Shown: piece by piece, positions 7,435-16,857 of the stretch
Layout of the letters: each line of letters starts with the position of its first letter
Position numbering within the stretch: the first letter of the stretch is position 1
Assembly: GCF_014648395.1 (NCBI RefSeq)
Contig: NZ_BMRA01000005.1
Span: 126,866 to 190,865 of the forward strand
From: Micromonospora fulviviridis
GTDB lineage: Bacteria > Actinomycetota > Actinomycetes > Mycobacteriales > Micromonosporaceae
DNA length: 64,000 nucleotides
Direction: 5' to 3'
Notes under the pieces: model-generated
What the model was told of the DNA's origin: nothing
Database searches by the model: none
The model's input: the letters and a program-made list of their open reading frames with translations, nothing else
Made by a program: the position numbers and the translations under genes

Positions 7435-9356
7435 CCGGACTGCTCGCGGTGGCGCTGCCCGGCGTACCCCTGGTGGCCGGCCTGCTCGGGCTGCTGCTGC
7501 CGCCCTCGCCGCGCGGGGCGACCACGGGGGAGGGCCCGGCGCGGCGGGCGGCCATCGCGCTCGGCGTGGCCGGCGCGGCGCTCGCGCTGCTGGCGGCGCT
7601 GGGTCTGCTGCTCCGGGTGGACGCGCCCGTCGAGGCCGCCACCGACTGGGTCGACCTGGGCGGGCTCCGGGTCACCCTCGGCTGGCGGCTGGACGGGGTG
7701 GCCGTGCTGGTCGCCGTGGCGGTCGCCGCGGTGGCCCTGGCCGTGCAGGTCTACTCGATCGGCTACCTGCGGCGCGGCCCGCACGACGACGTCGAGGTGG
7801 ACCACCGCTACCCGCCCTACGCGGCCCAGATCAGCCTGTTCACGGCCGCCATGCTGACCGTGGTGGTCTCCGGCGACCTGATCCTGCTGCTGGTCGGCTG
7901 GGAGGTGATGGGCATCTGCTCCTACCTGCTCATCGCCCACGACCGGCGGCTGCCCGAGGCGCCGGCCGCCGCCGTGAAGGCGTTCCTGGTCACCCGGGTG
8001 GGTGACGTCGGCTTCCTGCTCGGCATCGCGCTGCTCGGCGTCGGCGCGGGCAGCTTCCGGATCGCCGACGTGCTGGCCCACGACTACTCCTCCGGCACGC
8101 TCACGGCGGCCTGCCTGCTGCTGCTCGCCGGGGTCGCCGGCAAGAGCGCGCAGTTCCCGCTGCACAGCTGGCTGCCGGACGCCATGGCCGGCCCCACGCC
8201 GATCTCGGCGCTGATCCACGCGGCCACGATGGTCGCCGCCGGGGTCTACGCGGTGGCCCGGCTCTTCCCGCTCTTCGCGCAGGCCCCGGCCGCCCTCGCC
8301 GTGCTCGGGGTGATGGCGGCGGTGACCCTGCTGCTCGGCGCGTTCGCGGCCACCGCACAGGACGACATCAAGCGGGTGCTGGCCTGGTCGACGGTCTCCC
8401 AGATCGGCTACATGACCGGCGCGCTCGCGGTCGGCGCCCCCGCTGCGGCCCTGTTCCACCTGCTCGCCCACGCGGCGTTCAAGGCGCTGCTGTTCCTTGC
8501 GGCCGGCGTGGTGATCCACGCCGTCGGCACCACCCTGATGTCCCGGATGGGCGGCCTGCGCACCGCCATGCCGGTGACCTTCTGGTGCATGCTGATCGGC
8601 CTCGGGGCGCTGGCCGGGGTGCCGCCGCTGTCCGGCTTCTGGAGCAAGGACGGGGTGCTCGCCGCCGCGCAGGCCGCCGCGCTGGACGGCGCCGGCCCGG
8701 CCCCGGCCTGGGTGGGCTGGCTGGTGTGGCTGGCCGGGCTGCTCGGCGTCGCGGTCACCGCCTGGTACGCGACCCGCCTGCTGCTGCGGACCTTCCTCGG
8801 CACGACCCGGATCCCGCTGGCGCACCCGCACGACCCGCCGGCCGTGCTGCGCTGGCCGGTGCTGCTGCTCGCGGTGCCCGCCGCGCTGCTCGGCCTGGCC
8901 GCCTTCGCCCCGTGGTTCGCCGACCGGCTGCGGGTGCCGGCCGACGCTTCCGGTGAGGCCGTCGAGCTGGTCCACCTCGCCCCGAACCTGGTCCTGCCGT
9001 TCCTGCTGCTGCTCGCCGGCGCCGGCGTGGCCTGGGCCGGCTGGCGCCGCGACCCGGCTGCCGACCCGGCGCGCTTCCTGGGTCCGCTGCGGCCGGTCTT
9101 CGCCCGGGCGTTCCGGCTCGACGACGTCCAGCACGCCCTCGTCGTACGCCCGACGACCGCCCTGGCCCGCGTCGTGCGGACCGGTGACGAGCTGGGGGTG
9201 GACGGCCTCGTGGAGGGCAGCGGCCGGGCCGCGGTCGAGCTGGGCGGCGGGCTGGCCGCGCTGCACCGGGCCGCGCTGCCCCGCGCGGCGGCCGGGGTGC
9301 TGGCCGGCGCGCTGCTCATCGGCCTCGCGGTCGCCCTGATCGGAGTGGCCTCATGA
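7431..9356 (+). CDS. nuoL: NADH-quinone oxidoreductase subunit L
   Basis: Distal antiporter-like proton pump of complex I (ND5 homologue, 641 residues). Seen: an N-terminal helix bundle, the Glu in [15 protein letters not shown], the Lys in [20 protein letters not shown] followed by [18 protein letters not shown], and [15 protein letters not shown]. The C-terminal third has the extra helices that include the lateral helix region. It overlaps nuoK and nuoM by 4 bases each. Length and motifs are those of a complete NuoL, not of an Mrp-type antiporter, given the adjacent nuoK, nuoM and nuoN. Confidence 0.95.
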   Translation: MTGLLAVALPGVPLVAGLLGLLLPPSPRGATTGEGPARRAAIALGVAGAALALLAALGLLLRVDAPVEAATDWVDLGGLRVTLGWRLDGVAVLVAVAVAAVALAVQVYSIGYLRRGPHDDVEVDHRYPPYAAQISLFTAAMLTVVVSGDLILLLVGWEVMGICSYLLIAHDRRLPEAPAAAVKAFLVTRVGDVGFLLGIALLGVGAGSFRIADVLAHDYSSGTLTAACLLLLAGVAGKSAQFPLHSWLPDAMAGPTPISALIHAATMVAAGVYAVARLFPLFAQAPAALAVLGVMAAVTLLLGAFAATAQDDIKRVLAWSTVSQIGYMTGALAVGAPAAALFHLLAHAAFKALLFLAAGVVIHAVGTTLMSRMGGLRTAMPVTFWCMLIGLGALAGVPPLSGFWSKDGVLAAAQAAALDGAGPAPAWVGWLVWLAGLLGVAVTAWYATRLLLRTFLGTTRIPLAHPHDPPAVLRWPVLLLAVPAALLGLAAFAPWFADRLRVPADASGEAVELVHLAPNLVLPFLLLLAGAGVAWAGWRRDPAADPARFLGPLRPVFARAFRLDDVQHALVVRPTTALARVVRTGDELGVDGLVEGSGRAAVELGGGLAALHRAALPRAAAGVLAGALLIGLAVALIGVAS

Positions 9357-10861
9357 CGTTCGGGCAGTTCCTGCTGGTCGCGGTCCTCGCGGTGCCCGCG
9401 CTGGGCGCGGTCGCGGCCGCCGCTCTCCCCGGTGACCGGTCCGGCCGGCTGGTCGGCACGGCCGCCGCCGCGCTGACCCTGCTCGCCACCCTGCCGCTGG
9501 TCGGCGGCGACCACGGCTGGTTCGGTTACGGCCCCCGGCCGGCCGTGCAGCCCTGGCACCAGCTCGACGTGTCCTGGGTGCCCGGCCTCGACCTGCGCTT
9601 CCACCTCGGGGTGGACGGCATCTCCTGGCCGCTGGTGGTGCTCACCGCGCTGCTCACCCTGCTCTGCTGCGGCTACACGCTCTGGCGGGTGCCCTCCGGT
9701 GGCGGCAGCGGGCGGGCGCTGGTGGCGCTGCTGCTGGTGGTCGAGGTGGGCATCCTGGGCACCTTCCTCGCCCTCGACCTGGTGCTGTTCTTCCTGTTCT
9801 TCGAGGTCGTCCTGCTCCCCATGTACGCGATCATCGCCGGCTGGGGTGGCGACGACCGACGCCGGGCGGCCCGCAAGTTCGCCCTCTACACGCTGTTCGG
9901 CTCGGTGCTGCTGCTGGTCGGCGTCTACGTGGTGGTCGCCGCCGCGGGCACCGCCGACCTCGTGACGCTGACCGGCGGCGCCGGGCTGTCCCGGGGCACC
10001 CAACTGGCCGCGTTCACCCTGCTGGCGCTGGCGTTCGCCGTGAAGAGCCCGCTCTGGCCGCTGCACTCCTGGCTGCCCGACGCGCACACCCAGGCCCCCA
10101 CCGTGGGCAGCGTGATCCTGGCCGGGGTGCTGCTCAAGATGGGCACGTACGGGCTCATCCGGGTGGCCGTCGGCGTCGCCCCGGAGGGCGCCCGCTGGGC
10201 CGCGCCGGTGCTCGGGGTGCTCGCCGTCGCGGCGATCCTGGTCGGTGGCCTGGTCTGCCTGGCACAGGACGAGCTGAAGCGGCTGATCGCGTACTCCAGC
10301 GTGGGGCACATGGGCTTCGTGCTGCTCGGGGTCGCCACGCTCACCGCCACCGGCCTCCAGGCCGCGCTCATCGGCAACATCGCGCACGGCGTCATCACCG
10401 GGCTGCTGTTCTTCCTGGCCGGGGCCGTCAAGGACCGCACCGGCACCGGGTCGCTCGCCGAGCTGTCCGGGCTGCGGGAGACCGCGCCCCGGCTGGCCGG
10501 GCTGCTCGGCTTCGCGGCGGTCGCCTCGCTGGGGCTGCCCGGGCTGGCCGGCTTCTGGGGCGAGGCGTTCGCCGTGGTGGCCGCCGTCCGGCGGGGCGGC
10601 GGGTTGTGGACCACCCTGGCAGTGCTGGCCGCGGTGGGCGGGGCGCTGGCCGCCGCGTACTTCCTGCGGTTGCTCCGCCGGATCACCCACGGGCGGCCCA
10701 GCCCGGCGGTGGCCCCGCTCGCGCCCGGCCTGGCCGGGGCGGAGCTGACCGCGTGGGCGCCGCTGGTGCTGCTCGCCCTCGCCGTCGGCCTCGCCCCCGC
10801 ACTGGTCCTGTCCTACGCCTCCGGCCCGGTCGGCGCCCTGCTGGGAGTGGTCACCAAGTGA
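9353..10861 (+). CDS. nuoM: NADH-quinone oxidoreductase subunit M
   Basis: Second antiporter-like proton pump (ND4 homologue, 502 residues). Seen: FFLFFEVVLLPMYAIIAGWGG with the essential Glu, the Lys in [39 protein letters not shown], and LKRLIAYSSVGHMGFVLLG. It starts at ATG 9353, overlapping the nuoL stop (ATGA). The gap to nuoN is 55 bases, the only real spacer inside nuoI-N. Confidence 0.95.
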   Translation: MTFGQFLLVAVLAVPALGAVAAAALPGDRSGRLVGTAAAALTLLATLPLVGGDHGWFGYGPRPAVQPWHQLDVSWVPGLDLRFHLGVDGISWPLVVLTALLTLLCCGYTLWRVPSGGGSGRALVALLLVVEVGILGTFLALDLVLFFLFFEVVLLPMYAIIAGWGGDDRRRAARKFALYTLFGSVLLLVGVYVVVAAAGTADLVTLTGGAGLSRGTQLAAFTLLALAFAVKSPLWPLHSWLPDAHTQAPTVGSVILAGVLLKMGTYGLIRVAVGVAPEGARWAAPVLGVLAVAAILVGGLVCLAQDELKRLIAYSSVGHMGFVLLGVATLTATGLQAALIGNIAHGVITGLLFFLAGAVKDRTGTGSLAELSGLRETAPRLAGLLGFAAVASLGLPGLAGFWGEAFAVVAAVRRGGGLWTTLAVLAAVGGALAAAYFLRLLRRITHGRPSPAVAPLAPGLAGAELTAWAPLVLLALAVGLAPALVLSYASGPVGALLGVVTK

Positions 10862-10916
10862 GCGCGAGGAGTGCAGCGGAGCGGAGCCCCGCAGTCGCGA
10901 ACGAAGGCGGGCACAG

Positions 10917-12383
10917 ATGAGCCTGGTGCAGAGCGTGGACAACGTGGCGCTGCTGCCGGCCTACCTGGCCGCCGGCACGGCCGTGCTGGTGCTCCTGGTC
11001 GACCTGCTGGCGGCCCGGGCCGCCGCCACGGTGGCCGTGGCCGCCCTCGGCGCGGCGGGCACCGCGCTCGGCGCGGCACTGGTCGGTGCGGCCGGCGAGC
11101 GCCGCACCTTCTGCGTCGGGGCGGACTGCTCCTGGCTCTGGACCGGGCGGGCCGCGCTGGTCGCGGTGGTCATCGCGCTGCTCACCCTCGGCGTGCTGGC
11201 GCTCTCCGGTCCGCTGCTGCGCGCCGGCCGGGTGCCGGTCGGCGAATACTGCTTCCTGCTGGCCTGCGCGATGACCGGCGGCGTGGTGCTCGGCGCGGCC
11301 GGCGACCTGATCACCCTGGTCGTGGCGCTGGAGACGCTCACCCTGCCGCTGTACGTGCTGGTCGGGCTGCGCCGGGGCAGCCTGGCCGGGGCCGAGGCGG
11401 CGGTGACGTTCTTCGTGGTCAGCGTGGTGGCCACCACGGTCACCCTGCTGGGCGCGGCGCTGCTCTACGCGGTGACCGGCAGCCTGCACCTCGACCGGCT
11501 CGGCGCGGCCTTCGCCGCCGACGGGGAGGGCCTGCTCGACCTGCCGCTGAGCACGGTCGCCGTGGCGCTGGTGGTGGCCGGGCTGGCCTTCAAGGTCGCC
11601 GCGGTGCCGTTCCACGCCTGGGCGCCGGCCACCTACGACGGCGCGCCGCTGCCGGTGGCCGCGTACCTCTCGACGGCCTCGAAGCTGGGCGGCGTGGTGG
11701 CGCTGCTCGCCGTGGTGCAGCGGGCGCTGCCGGCCGCCGTGACGGGCCCGGTGCTGGCCCTGCTCGCGGTGCTCACCATGACCGTGGGCAACCTGGTGGC
11801 GCTGCGCCAGCGGCGGACGGTCCGGCTGCTCGCCTGGTCCTCGGTGGCCCAGGCCGGCTACATCCTCGCCCCGCTGGGCGCGCTCGCGCTGGCCGGCGGC
11901 CGCACCGCCGACGCCCGCGCCGGGGCGTACGCCGCGGCCGTCGCGTACACCGTCTTCTTCGTGCTGCTGGAACTGGCCGCGTTCGCCGCGGTGGTGGCGC
12001 TACGGCCGGCGGACGGTGACGGCGGCACCCTGGCCGACCTGCGTGGCGCGGCCCGCCGGCACCCGTGGGTGGGTGGCGCGTTCGCGCTGGCCCTGATCGG
12101 GCTGGCCGGCCTGCCGCCCGGCCTGGCCGGACTGTTCGCCAAGGTGACCGTGGTCCGCGCGCTGCTGGCCGGGCACGCCGGCTGGCTGGCCCTCGTGGTG
12201 GCGCTGAACGCGGTGGTCGGCCTGGCCTACTACCTGCGCCTGGCCGCCACCCTCTACGCCGCCCCCGGCGGGGTGGCGGTTCGCCCGGCCCGGACCGTGG
12301 TGGTCGCGCTCGGGGTCGCCACCGCGCTGGCCGTGGTGCTCGGTTTCGCCCCGCAACTGGTGCTCGACGTGGCGGCCCGCTGA
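10917..12383 (+). CDS. nuoN: NADH-quinone oxidoreductase subunit N
   Basis: Third antiporter-like pump (ND2 homologue, 488 residues). Seen: the Glu in LVVALETLTLPLYVLVGLR, the Lys in AFKVAAVPFHAWAPATYDGA with LPVAAYLSTASKLGG, and LLAWSSVAQAGYILAPLG. The start is ATG 10917 with a weak GAAGG upstream. The 55-base spacer before it is GA-rich (GAGGAGTGCAGCGGAGCGG), with nothing further recognised. This is the last gene of the nuo locus; the next gene is unrelated. Confidence 0.94.
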   Translation: MSLVQSVDNVALLPAYLAAGTAVLVLLVDLLAARAAATVAVAALGAAGTALGAALVGAAGERRTFCVGADCSWLWTGRAALVAVVIALLTLGVLALSGPLLRAGRVPVGEYCFLLACAMTGGVVLGAAGDLITLVVALETLTLPLYVLVGLRRGSLAGAEAAVTFFVVSVVATTVTLLGAALLYAVTGSLHLDRLGAAFAADGEGLLDLPLSTVAVALVVAGLAFKVAAVPFHAWAPATYDGAPLPVAAYLSTASKLGGVVALLAVVQRALPAAVTGPVLALLAVLTMTVGNLVALRQRRTVRLLAWSSVAQAGYILAPLGALALAGGRTADARAGAYAAAVAYTVFFVLLELAAFAAVVALRPADGDGGTLADLRGAARRHPWVGGAFALALIGLAGLPPGLAGLFAKVTVVRALLAGHAGWLALVVALNAVVGLAYYLRLAATLYAAPGGVAVRPARTVVVALGVATALAVVLGFAPQLVLDVAAR

Positions 12384-12531
12384 CCGGTTCGTCCCCCGGT
12401 GCCGTCCTGGCCCAGCCCGCTCACAGGAATCCCCAGCCAACTTTCAGCCATGAGCAGGATGGTTGGCGGGTACCGGTGTTGTTGAACCGGTCAGCGGGCC
12501 CCGCGCGGGCGCGCGCACCGAAGGAGCGATC

Positions 12532-13410
12532 GTGCATCACAACCGTCTCAAGACCGCAGCCCTGCTCGGCCTGTTGACCTCGCTGATCCTCGCGGTCGGC
12601 TACTGGTTCGGCGGTAGCGGCGGTCTCGTCTTCGCCGTCGTCGTCTCGTTGGTGATGAACGGCGTGACCTACTTCTTCTCCGACAAGCTCGCGTTGCGCT
12701 CGATGCGGGCGCAACCGGTCAGCGAGGCACAGTTCCCCGAGCTGTACCGGATGGTCCGTGAGCTCTCCACCCAGGCGGGCAAGCCGATGCCCCGGCTCTA
12801 CGTGAGCCCGACGGCGCAGCCCAACGCGTTCGCCACCGGGCGTAACCCGGAGCACGCTGCGGTCTGCGTCACCCAGGGGATCGTCGAGATCCTCGACTAC
12901 CGGGAGCTGCGGGGCGTGATCGGACACGAGCTGTCCCACGTCTACAACCGGGACATTCTGATCTCCAGCGTGGCGGCGGGCCTGGCCGGCATCATCACCG
13001 CGCTGGCGAACATCGCCTGGTTCATCCCGCTGGGCTCCTCCGACGACGAGGACGCCCCGAACCCGGCGGTGCTGCTGCTCACCCTGATCCTCGGCCCGAT
13101 CGCGGCCACCCTGATCCAGCTGGCGATCAGCCGGAGCCGGGAGTTCCAGGCCGACCAGTCCGGCGCCGAGCTGAGCAGGGACCCCCTGGCCCTGGCCAGC
13201 GCCCTGCGCAAGATCCACGCCGGTACGCTGGCCCGCCCGCTGCCGCCGCAGGGCCAGCTCACCAGCACCGCGCACCTGATGATCGACAACCCGTTCAAGC
13301 GGGGCGGCGGCATCGCCGCGATGTTCGCCACCCACCCGCCCATGGAGCAGCGGGTGGCCCGGCTGGAGCAGCTGGCCCGCAGCTCCGGGCCGGTGCAGTT
13401 CCAGCGCTGA
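12532..13410 (+). CDS. htpX: Membrane zinc metalloprotease HtpX (M48B)
   Basis: Integral membrane protease that degrades damaged or misfolded membrane proteins (292 residues). Two N-terminal hydrophobic helices are followed by the zinc site HELSH in [14 protein letters not shown] second hydrophobic pair follows, and the third zinc ligand Glu is in [15 protein letters not shown]. The start was taken as GTG 12532 because AAGGAG lies 6 bases upstream and the canonical N-terminus ([12 protein letters not shown]) begins there. An in-frame upstream ATG at 12463 would add 23 unrelated residues. It is monocistronic by context. Confidence 0.93.
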   Translation: MHHNRLKTAALLGLLTSLILAVGYWFGGSGGLVFAVVVSLVMNGVTYFFSDKLALRSMRAQPVSEAQFPELYRMVRELSTQAGKPMPRLYVSPTAQPNAFATGRNPEHAAVCVTQGIVEILDYRELRGVIGHELSHVYNRDILISSVAAGLAGIITALANIAWFIPLGSSDDEDAPNPAVLLLTLILGPIAATLIQLAISRSREFQADQSGAELSRDPLALASALRKIHAGTLARPLPPQGQLTSTAHLMIDNPFKRGGGIAAMFATHPPMEQRVARLEQLARSSGPVQFQR

Positions 13411-13547
13411 CCCGCACCGACCACCTCCGCCCGCGTCCGTCCGGACGCGGGCGGAGTGGTGTGTCCGGGCACAAACCGTTTCCCCCGGATTCACCCCGGA
13501 GTTAGGGTCGAAACGTCTCCCACCCGTTACACCCCTGGAGGTCGGCC

Positions 13548-14807
13548 GTGGCCGCACTGCGCCAGTACCTGGGCGTCTGGCGGATCCCCGGCGCCCCGAT
13601 GCTGCTGATCCTCGGCGTCATCGGCCGGCTCGGGATCGGCATGACGCCGCTGGCGCTGCTGCTGGTCGTCGCTGAGGTCACCGACCGGTACTCGCTCGCC
13701 GCCGTCGCCGGCGGCATCTACGCGCTCTCCGGCGCCGCCCTCAGCCCGGTCGCCGGGCGGATCGCCGACCGGGTCGGCCCCACCCCGGTGCTGCTGGCCA
13801 CCGCCGTGGCCCACCCGCTCGCCCTGTTCGGGCTGCTCGGGGCCAGCCGGTCCGGTTCCGACAACCTCCCCCTGATCTACCTGGCCGCGGGTGTCGCCGG
13901 CGCCACCTACCCACCGCTGACCGCCGCCATCCGGGGCGCCTGGAACGACCTCACCGCCCACGCCACCGGCCGCTCCCACCTGCGCAACACCGCACTCGCC
14001 GCGGAGACCTCCCTCTTCGAGGTCGTCTTCGTGCTCGGCCCGCTGCTGGTGGCCGGCTTCGTCCTGGTCGCCGACGCCGCCGCCGCGCTGGTCGGCGCCG
14101 CCGTGGTCACCCTGGTCGGCACCACCGCCGTCGCGCTCGGCCGGGTCATGCGCGGCTGGCGGCCGCACCCCCGCGAGCACCACGCCAAGGGCCTCGGCCC
14201 GCTGCGGCTCGGCGGCTTTCCGGCCCTGCTGCTCTGCGTCGCCAGCCTGGGCATCGCCTTCGGCGCCGCCGGCGTGATCGTTCCGGCCTTCGCCGGGAAC
14301 GCCACCGCCGACGACCCGGAGAGCCTCGCCGGCGTGCTGTTGGCCGTCTGGGGCGTCGGCAGCGCCTTCGGCGGCTTCTGGTTCGGGGTACGCCGGCCCG
14401 CCGCCAACATGAGCCGCCAGTTCGCCTTGCTGCTGGGCGCGGTCGCGGCCAGCTTCGCCGTCTTCGCGGTGATGCCCGGCCCGGCGGCGCTCGGCGTCGC
14501 GCTGGTGCTCGGCGGGGCCACCATCGCCCCCGCGCTGACCCTGGAGAACACCCTGGTCGGCCGGATCACCCCGGCCGGCATGCTGAACGAGGCGTACACC
14601 TGGGTGGTCACCATGTCGGTGGCGGCGAGCGCCGCCGGGGGAGCGGTGGCCGGGCTGATCGTCGACCACGCCGGCGGGGTGCCCTGGGCGTTCCTCTTCG
14701 CCGGGGCGGCGGTCGCCGTCGGGGCCGCGGTCGCCGCGCCGTCCGCCGGCCCGATCGCCCGCGCCGAGGCCGCCGCGGTACGCGCCGAGCAGTCGCTCGT
14801 CGCCTGA
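13548..14807 (+). CDS. Major facilitator superfamily transporter
   Basis: A 419-residue, mostly hydrophobic protein with about 12 membrane segments. The loop after helices 2-3 has [14 protein letters not shown], matching the MFS motif A between helices 2 and 3. The fold is that of actinobacterial efflux-type MFS proteins; the substrate cannot be inferred. The start is GTG 13548, with TGGAGG 6 bases upstream. A TAGGGT hexamer at 13504-13509 is a plausible -10. The downstream neighbour is a 31-residue membrane microprotein. Confidence 0.8.
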   Translation: MAALRQYLGVWRIPGAPMLLILGVIGRLGIGMTPLALLLVVAEVTDRYSLAAVAGGIYALSGAALSPVAGRIADRVGPTPVLLATAVAHPLALFGLLGASRSGSDNLPLIYLAAGVAGATYPPLTAAIRGAWNDLTAHATGRSHLRNTALAAETSLFEVVFVLGPLLVAGFVLVADAAAALVGAAVVTLVGTTAVALGRVMRGWRPHPREHHAKGLGPLRLGGFPALLLCVASLGIAFGAAGVIVPAFAGNATADDPESLAGVLLAVWGVGSAFGGFWFGVRRPAANMSRQFALLLGAVAASFAVFAVMPGPAALGVALVLGGATIAPALTLENTLVGRITPAGMLNEAYTWVVTMSVAASAAGGAVAGLIVDHAGGVPWAFLFAGAAVAVGAAVAAPSAGPIARAEAAAVRAEQSLVA

Positions 14808-14816
14808 TCAGATTCC

Positions 14817-14838
14817 CGTGGGCGGGGTAAAGCCCACG
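14817..14838 (+). promoter_or_regulatory. Hairpin directly before the microprotein start
   Basis: A perfect 7-bp inverted repeat (CGTGGGC / GCCCACG) with an 8-base loop ends one base before the ATG at 14840. The only ribosome-binding-like run, GGGG, lies in the loop. It could be the end of the MFS transcript or a translational control structure. Confidence 0.45.
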
Positions 14839-14839
14839 T

Positions 14840-14935
14840 ATGTTCCTCTTCTTCTCGAACCGGATCGGCTGTCTCGGCTCGATCCTGGTCAGCGCGGTGC
14901 TGACCGTGATCCTGCTGCTGATCTTCTCGCGCTGA
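14840..14935 (+). CDS. 31-residue single-helix membrane microprotein
   Basis: Too short for routine gene calling. It begins MFLFFSNRIGCLGS and continues as a hydrophobic helix (ILVSAVLTVILLLIF) ending in SR. The N-terminal SNR-GCLGS followed by one transmembrane helix resembles very small conserved hypothetical proteins that I recall from other actinomycetes (recollection, not searched). The function is unknown. It lies 32 bases after the MFS gene on the same strand and starts one base after a hairpin. Confidence 0.6.
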   Translation: MFLFFSNRIGCLGSILVSAVLTVILLLIFSR

Positions 14936-14951
14936 CGGTGGTCGGCGCGCC

Positions 14952-15251
14952 TCAGAGACCGAGCCCGCCGACCACGGTCAACTCCTGGCTGGTGAACTCG
15001 CCGGTGAGCATCGGCATGGCCCGGCCGATGGCCGCCCGGGTCTCAGGAAGCCGCAGGGAAGCGTCGTGGTGCTCCTTGCTCCGCCACACCTCGCTGACCC
15101 AGATCGTGACGTCGTCCTGGTCGGAGACGCCCACCACGTACAGCTCGCAGCCGGCCTCGCGGAGCCCCTCGACGCCGCTCAACAGGATGGCCACGACGTC
15201 GTCCCGGCAGCCGGGCCTGGTCCTCATCGACCCGAGATAGCCGTAGGGCAT
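14952..15251 (-). CDS. Antibiotic biosynthesis monooxygenase-type (ABM) domain protein
   Basis: A 99-residue dimeric alpha-beta barrel (ABM, putative quinol monooxygenase) protein. Seen: RTRPGCRDDVVAILLSGVEGLREAGC, then the strand CELYVVGVSDQDDVTIWVSEVW and the SKEHHDASLRLPETRAAIGRAMPML helix with the conserved His pair typical of the fold. Small stand-alone ABM proteins oxidise quinol-like or polyketide substrates or have no known activity. It starts at ATG 15251 with GGGGAG 7 bases upstream. It is convergent with the microprotein and co-directional with yajQ. Confidence 0.8.
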   Translation of the reverse strand: MPYGYLGSMRTRPGCRDDVVAILLSGVEGLREAGCELYVVGVSDQDDVTIWVSEVWRSKEHHDASLRLPETRAAIGRAMPMLTGEFTSQELTVVGGLGL

Positions 15252-15323
15252 CGGTCCGCTCCCCGCTCCCGGTGGGTCACGCCGCCGCCCGGCCGTGACC
15301 CGGGCGGCGGCCTGACGGACGTT

Positions 15324-15818
15324 CTAGCGGTAGTTGGTGAACTGGAGGGCCACGCCGAAGTCCTCGCCCTTGAGCAGCGCGATGACGGCCTGGAGGTCGT
15401 CCTTCTTCTTGCCGGTGACCCGGAGCTGGTCGCCCTGGATCTGCGCCTGCACGCCCTTCGGGCCCTCGTCGCGGATCTTCTTGCTGATCGCTTTGGCCTT
15501 GTCCGAGTCGATGCCCTGGATGACCTTGGCGTCGATCTTGAAGACCTTGCCCGACGCGCGGGCCTCGCTGGCGTCCAGCGACTTCAGCGAGATGTTCCGC
15601 TTGACCAGCTTCTCCTTGAAGACGTCCAGCGCGGCCCGGACCCGCTCCTCGGTCTCCGCCTGGAGGCTGATCGCCTCCTCGCCCGACCAGGAGATCTCGG
15701 CGCCGGTGCCGCGGAAGTCGAACCGCGTCGCGAGCTCCTTCTCCGCCTGGCGGAGGGCGTTGTCGACCTCCTGCCGGTCGACCTTGCTCACGATGTCGAA
15801 CGACGGGTTCGCTGCCAT
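15324..15818 (-). CDS. yajQ: YajQ family nucleotide-binding protein
   Basis: A 164-residue UPF0234/YajQ protein; characterised homologues bind cyclic di-GMP and nucleic acids. Seen: [20 protein letters not shown] at the N-terminus, [39 protein letters not shown] and the C-terminal [19 protein letters not shown] with [12 protein letters not shown], the family's closing motif. ATG 15818 was chosen because AGGAG lies 7 bases upstream and the family N-terminus begins there. The open frame extends 33 codons further without support. A cyclic di-GMP link is of interest because a GGDEF-EAL protein lies 3 kb away. Confidence 0.93.
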   Translation of the reverse strand: MAANPSFDIVSKVDRQEVDNALRQAEKELATRFDFRGTGAEISWSGEEAISLQAETEERVRAALDVFKEKLVKRNISLKSLDASEARASGKVFKIDAKVIQGIDSDKAKAISKKIRDEGPKGVQAQIQGDQLRVTGKKKDDLQAVIALLKGEDFGVALQFTNYR

Positions 15819-15965
15819 GCTCATGCTCCTGCTGTCCGGCGGTCTGTCCTGGTCCGTCCCCCACTGACCAGCGTGGGACCCCCTGACGGTACCCGCTTGC
15901 GGTGGCCCCGGGGGCAACCGCTATCCTTGCTTCCGCCGCCGCGTCGCGACGTGGTGGTGTGCCCT

Positions 15966-16049
15966 GGCGGGTTGCCCGAGCGGCCAATGGGAGCGGACTG
16001 TAAATCCGTCGCGAAAGCTACAGAGGTTCGAATCCTCTACCCGCCACCA
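15966..16049 (+). tRNA. tRNA-Tyr (GTA), CCA encoded
   Basis: Class II tRNA. The 7-bp acceptor stem pairs GGCGGGT with ACCCGCC, the anticodon loop CTGTAAA has GTA at 16000-16002, and the variable arm is long. The T arm is AGAGG-TTCGAAT-CCTCT, the discriminator is A, and CCA is encoded at 16047-16049. Confidence 0.97.
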
Positions 16050-16051
16050 GG

Positions 16052-16117
16052 CAACGGCAAGGCCCCTGAACTGCGGAAACGCGAGTCAGGGGCCTTCGTC
16101 GTCTCCTGCTGCCGTTG
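16052..16117 (+). terminator. Two-tier terminator of tRNA-Tyr
   Basis: An inner perfect 11-bp stem (16059-16069 with 16086-16096, AAGGCCCCTGA / TCAGGGGCCTT) is flanked by an outer 8-bp stem (CAACGGCA 16052-16059 with TGCCGTTG 16110-16117) sharing one base. The inner stem followed by TTCGTCG is the likely terminator. The outer pairing could be a processing or stability element. Confidence 0.75.
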
Positions 16118-16219
16118 ACCGTCAGTCCCCCCGTTCACTGGCTGATCGGGCACGCGACCGGCACGTAGGCGAGTTGTCGGTGAGGCCCGCAGAAGCGTCG
16201 AGACGGTCGGGAGGCAGGT

Positions 16220-16603
16220 TTGACTGTCAGTGCAGCTCACTCTGCTGCGTTCAGGGCAGAGGCTCCGGCTGCCGGCCGGGTCTGGACCGTCCTGGAGGAT
16301 GACGGCTCCTACATCGCGCCCCACAAGCCCGACGGGAGCCGGGCGATGCCCTTCTGGTCGCGGCGATCACGAGCGCAACGTGTGGTCGAACAGGTGCCTG
16401 CCTACAACGGGCTCGAGATCGTCTCCATGCCGTTCGATCAGTGGTTGCAGGACTTCGTGCCCTGGTTGGCGGAGCAGGGAGTCCTGATCGGCGTCAACTG
16501 GAGCGGGGAACGAGCCACGGGCTACGACGTGAGCCCTCAGGACATGCTCGGCTGGTTCGCCGGGCTTGAAGGCGGCTCGTCGCCTACAGCTGCGTTTGAT
16601 TGA
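16220..16603 (+). CDS. DUF2750 domain-containing protein
   Basis: A 127-residue soluble protein matching DUF2750, a small family of unknown function. Seen are GRVWTVLEDDGSYI, then AMPFWSRRSRAQRVV, and the family hallmark near the C-terminus GVLIGVNWSGERATGYDVSP. It starts at TTG 16220, chosen because GGGAGG lies 5 bases upstream and no ATG or GTG fits. It stands alone between tRNA-Tyr and the epoxide hydrolase, with 254 bases downstream in which I see nothing recognisable. Confidence 0.75.
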   Translation: MTVSAAHSAAFRAEAPAAGRVWTVLEDDGSYIAPHKPDGSRAMPFWSRRSRAQRVVEQVPAYNGLEIVSMPFDQWLQDFVPWLAEQGVLIGVNWSGERATGYDVSPQDMLGWFAGLEGGSSPTAAFD

Positions 16604-16857
16604 CCGCCGGTCTACCCCCTTTACGCCGGCTGGGTGGCGTAGAGGATCGGGCATCCGCGGGATGGGCAACGCCCTGGTCCTCGTCGTCACTGAACCCGCG
16701 GACAGCGCGCCAACGGGACTCGGGGGCAAGCAGCTCTGCTGCGCAGCAGCGCGTATTCGCGTTTCGGTCCGCCGGGTGCCGGGCCGCTGCGAAACTGGGC
16801 GCGTGCCAGCCCCGCCGGCGCCCGGCGCCGGTCGACGCGATTCGGCAGGTGAAGAGC

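Noticed and set aside
7332..9266. A 644-codon reverse frame opposite nuoL, and similar long frames opposite nuoM, rpoB, fusA and rplB
   Set aside because: These are Gly/Gln/Arg/His-rich translations typical of antisense frames in high-GC DNA, with no ribosome site and complete overlap of well-conserved genes.
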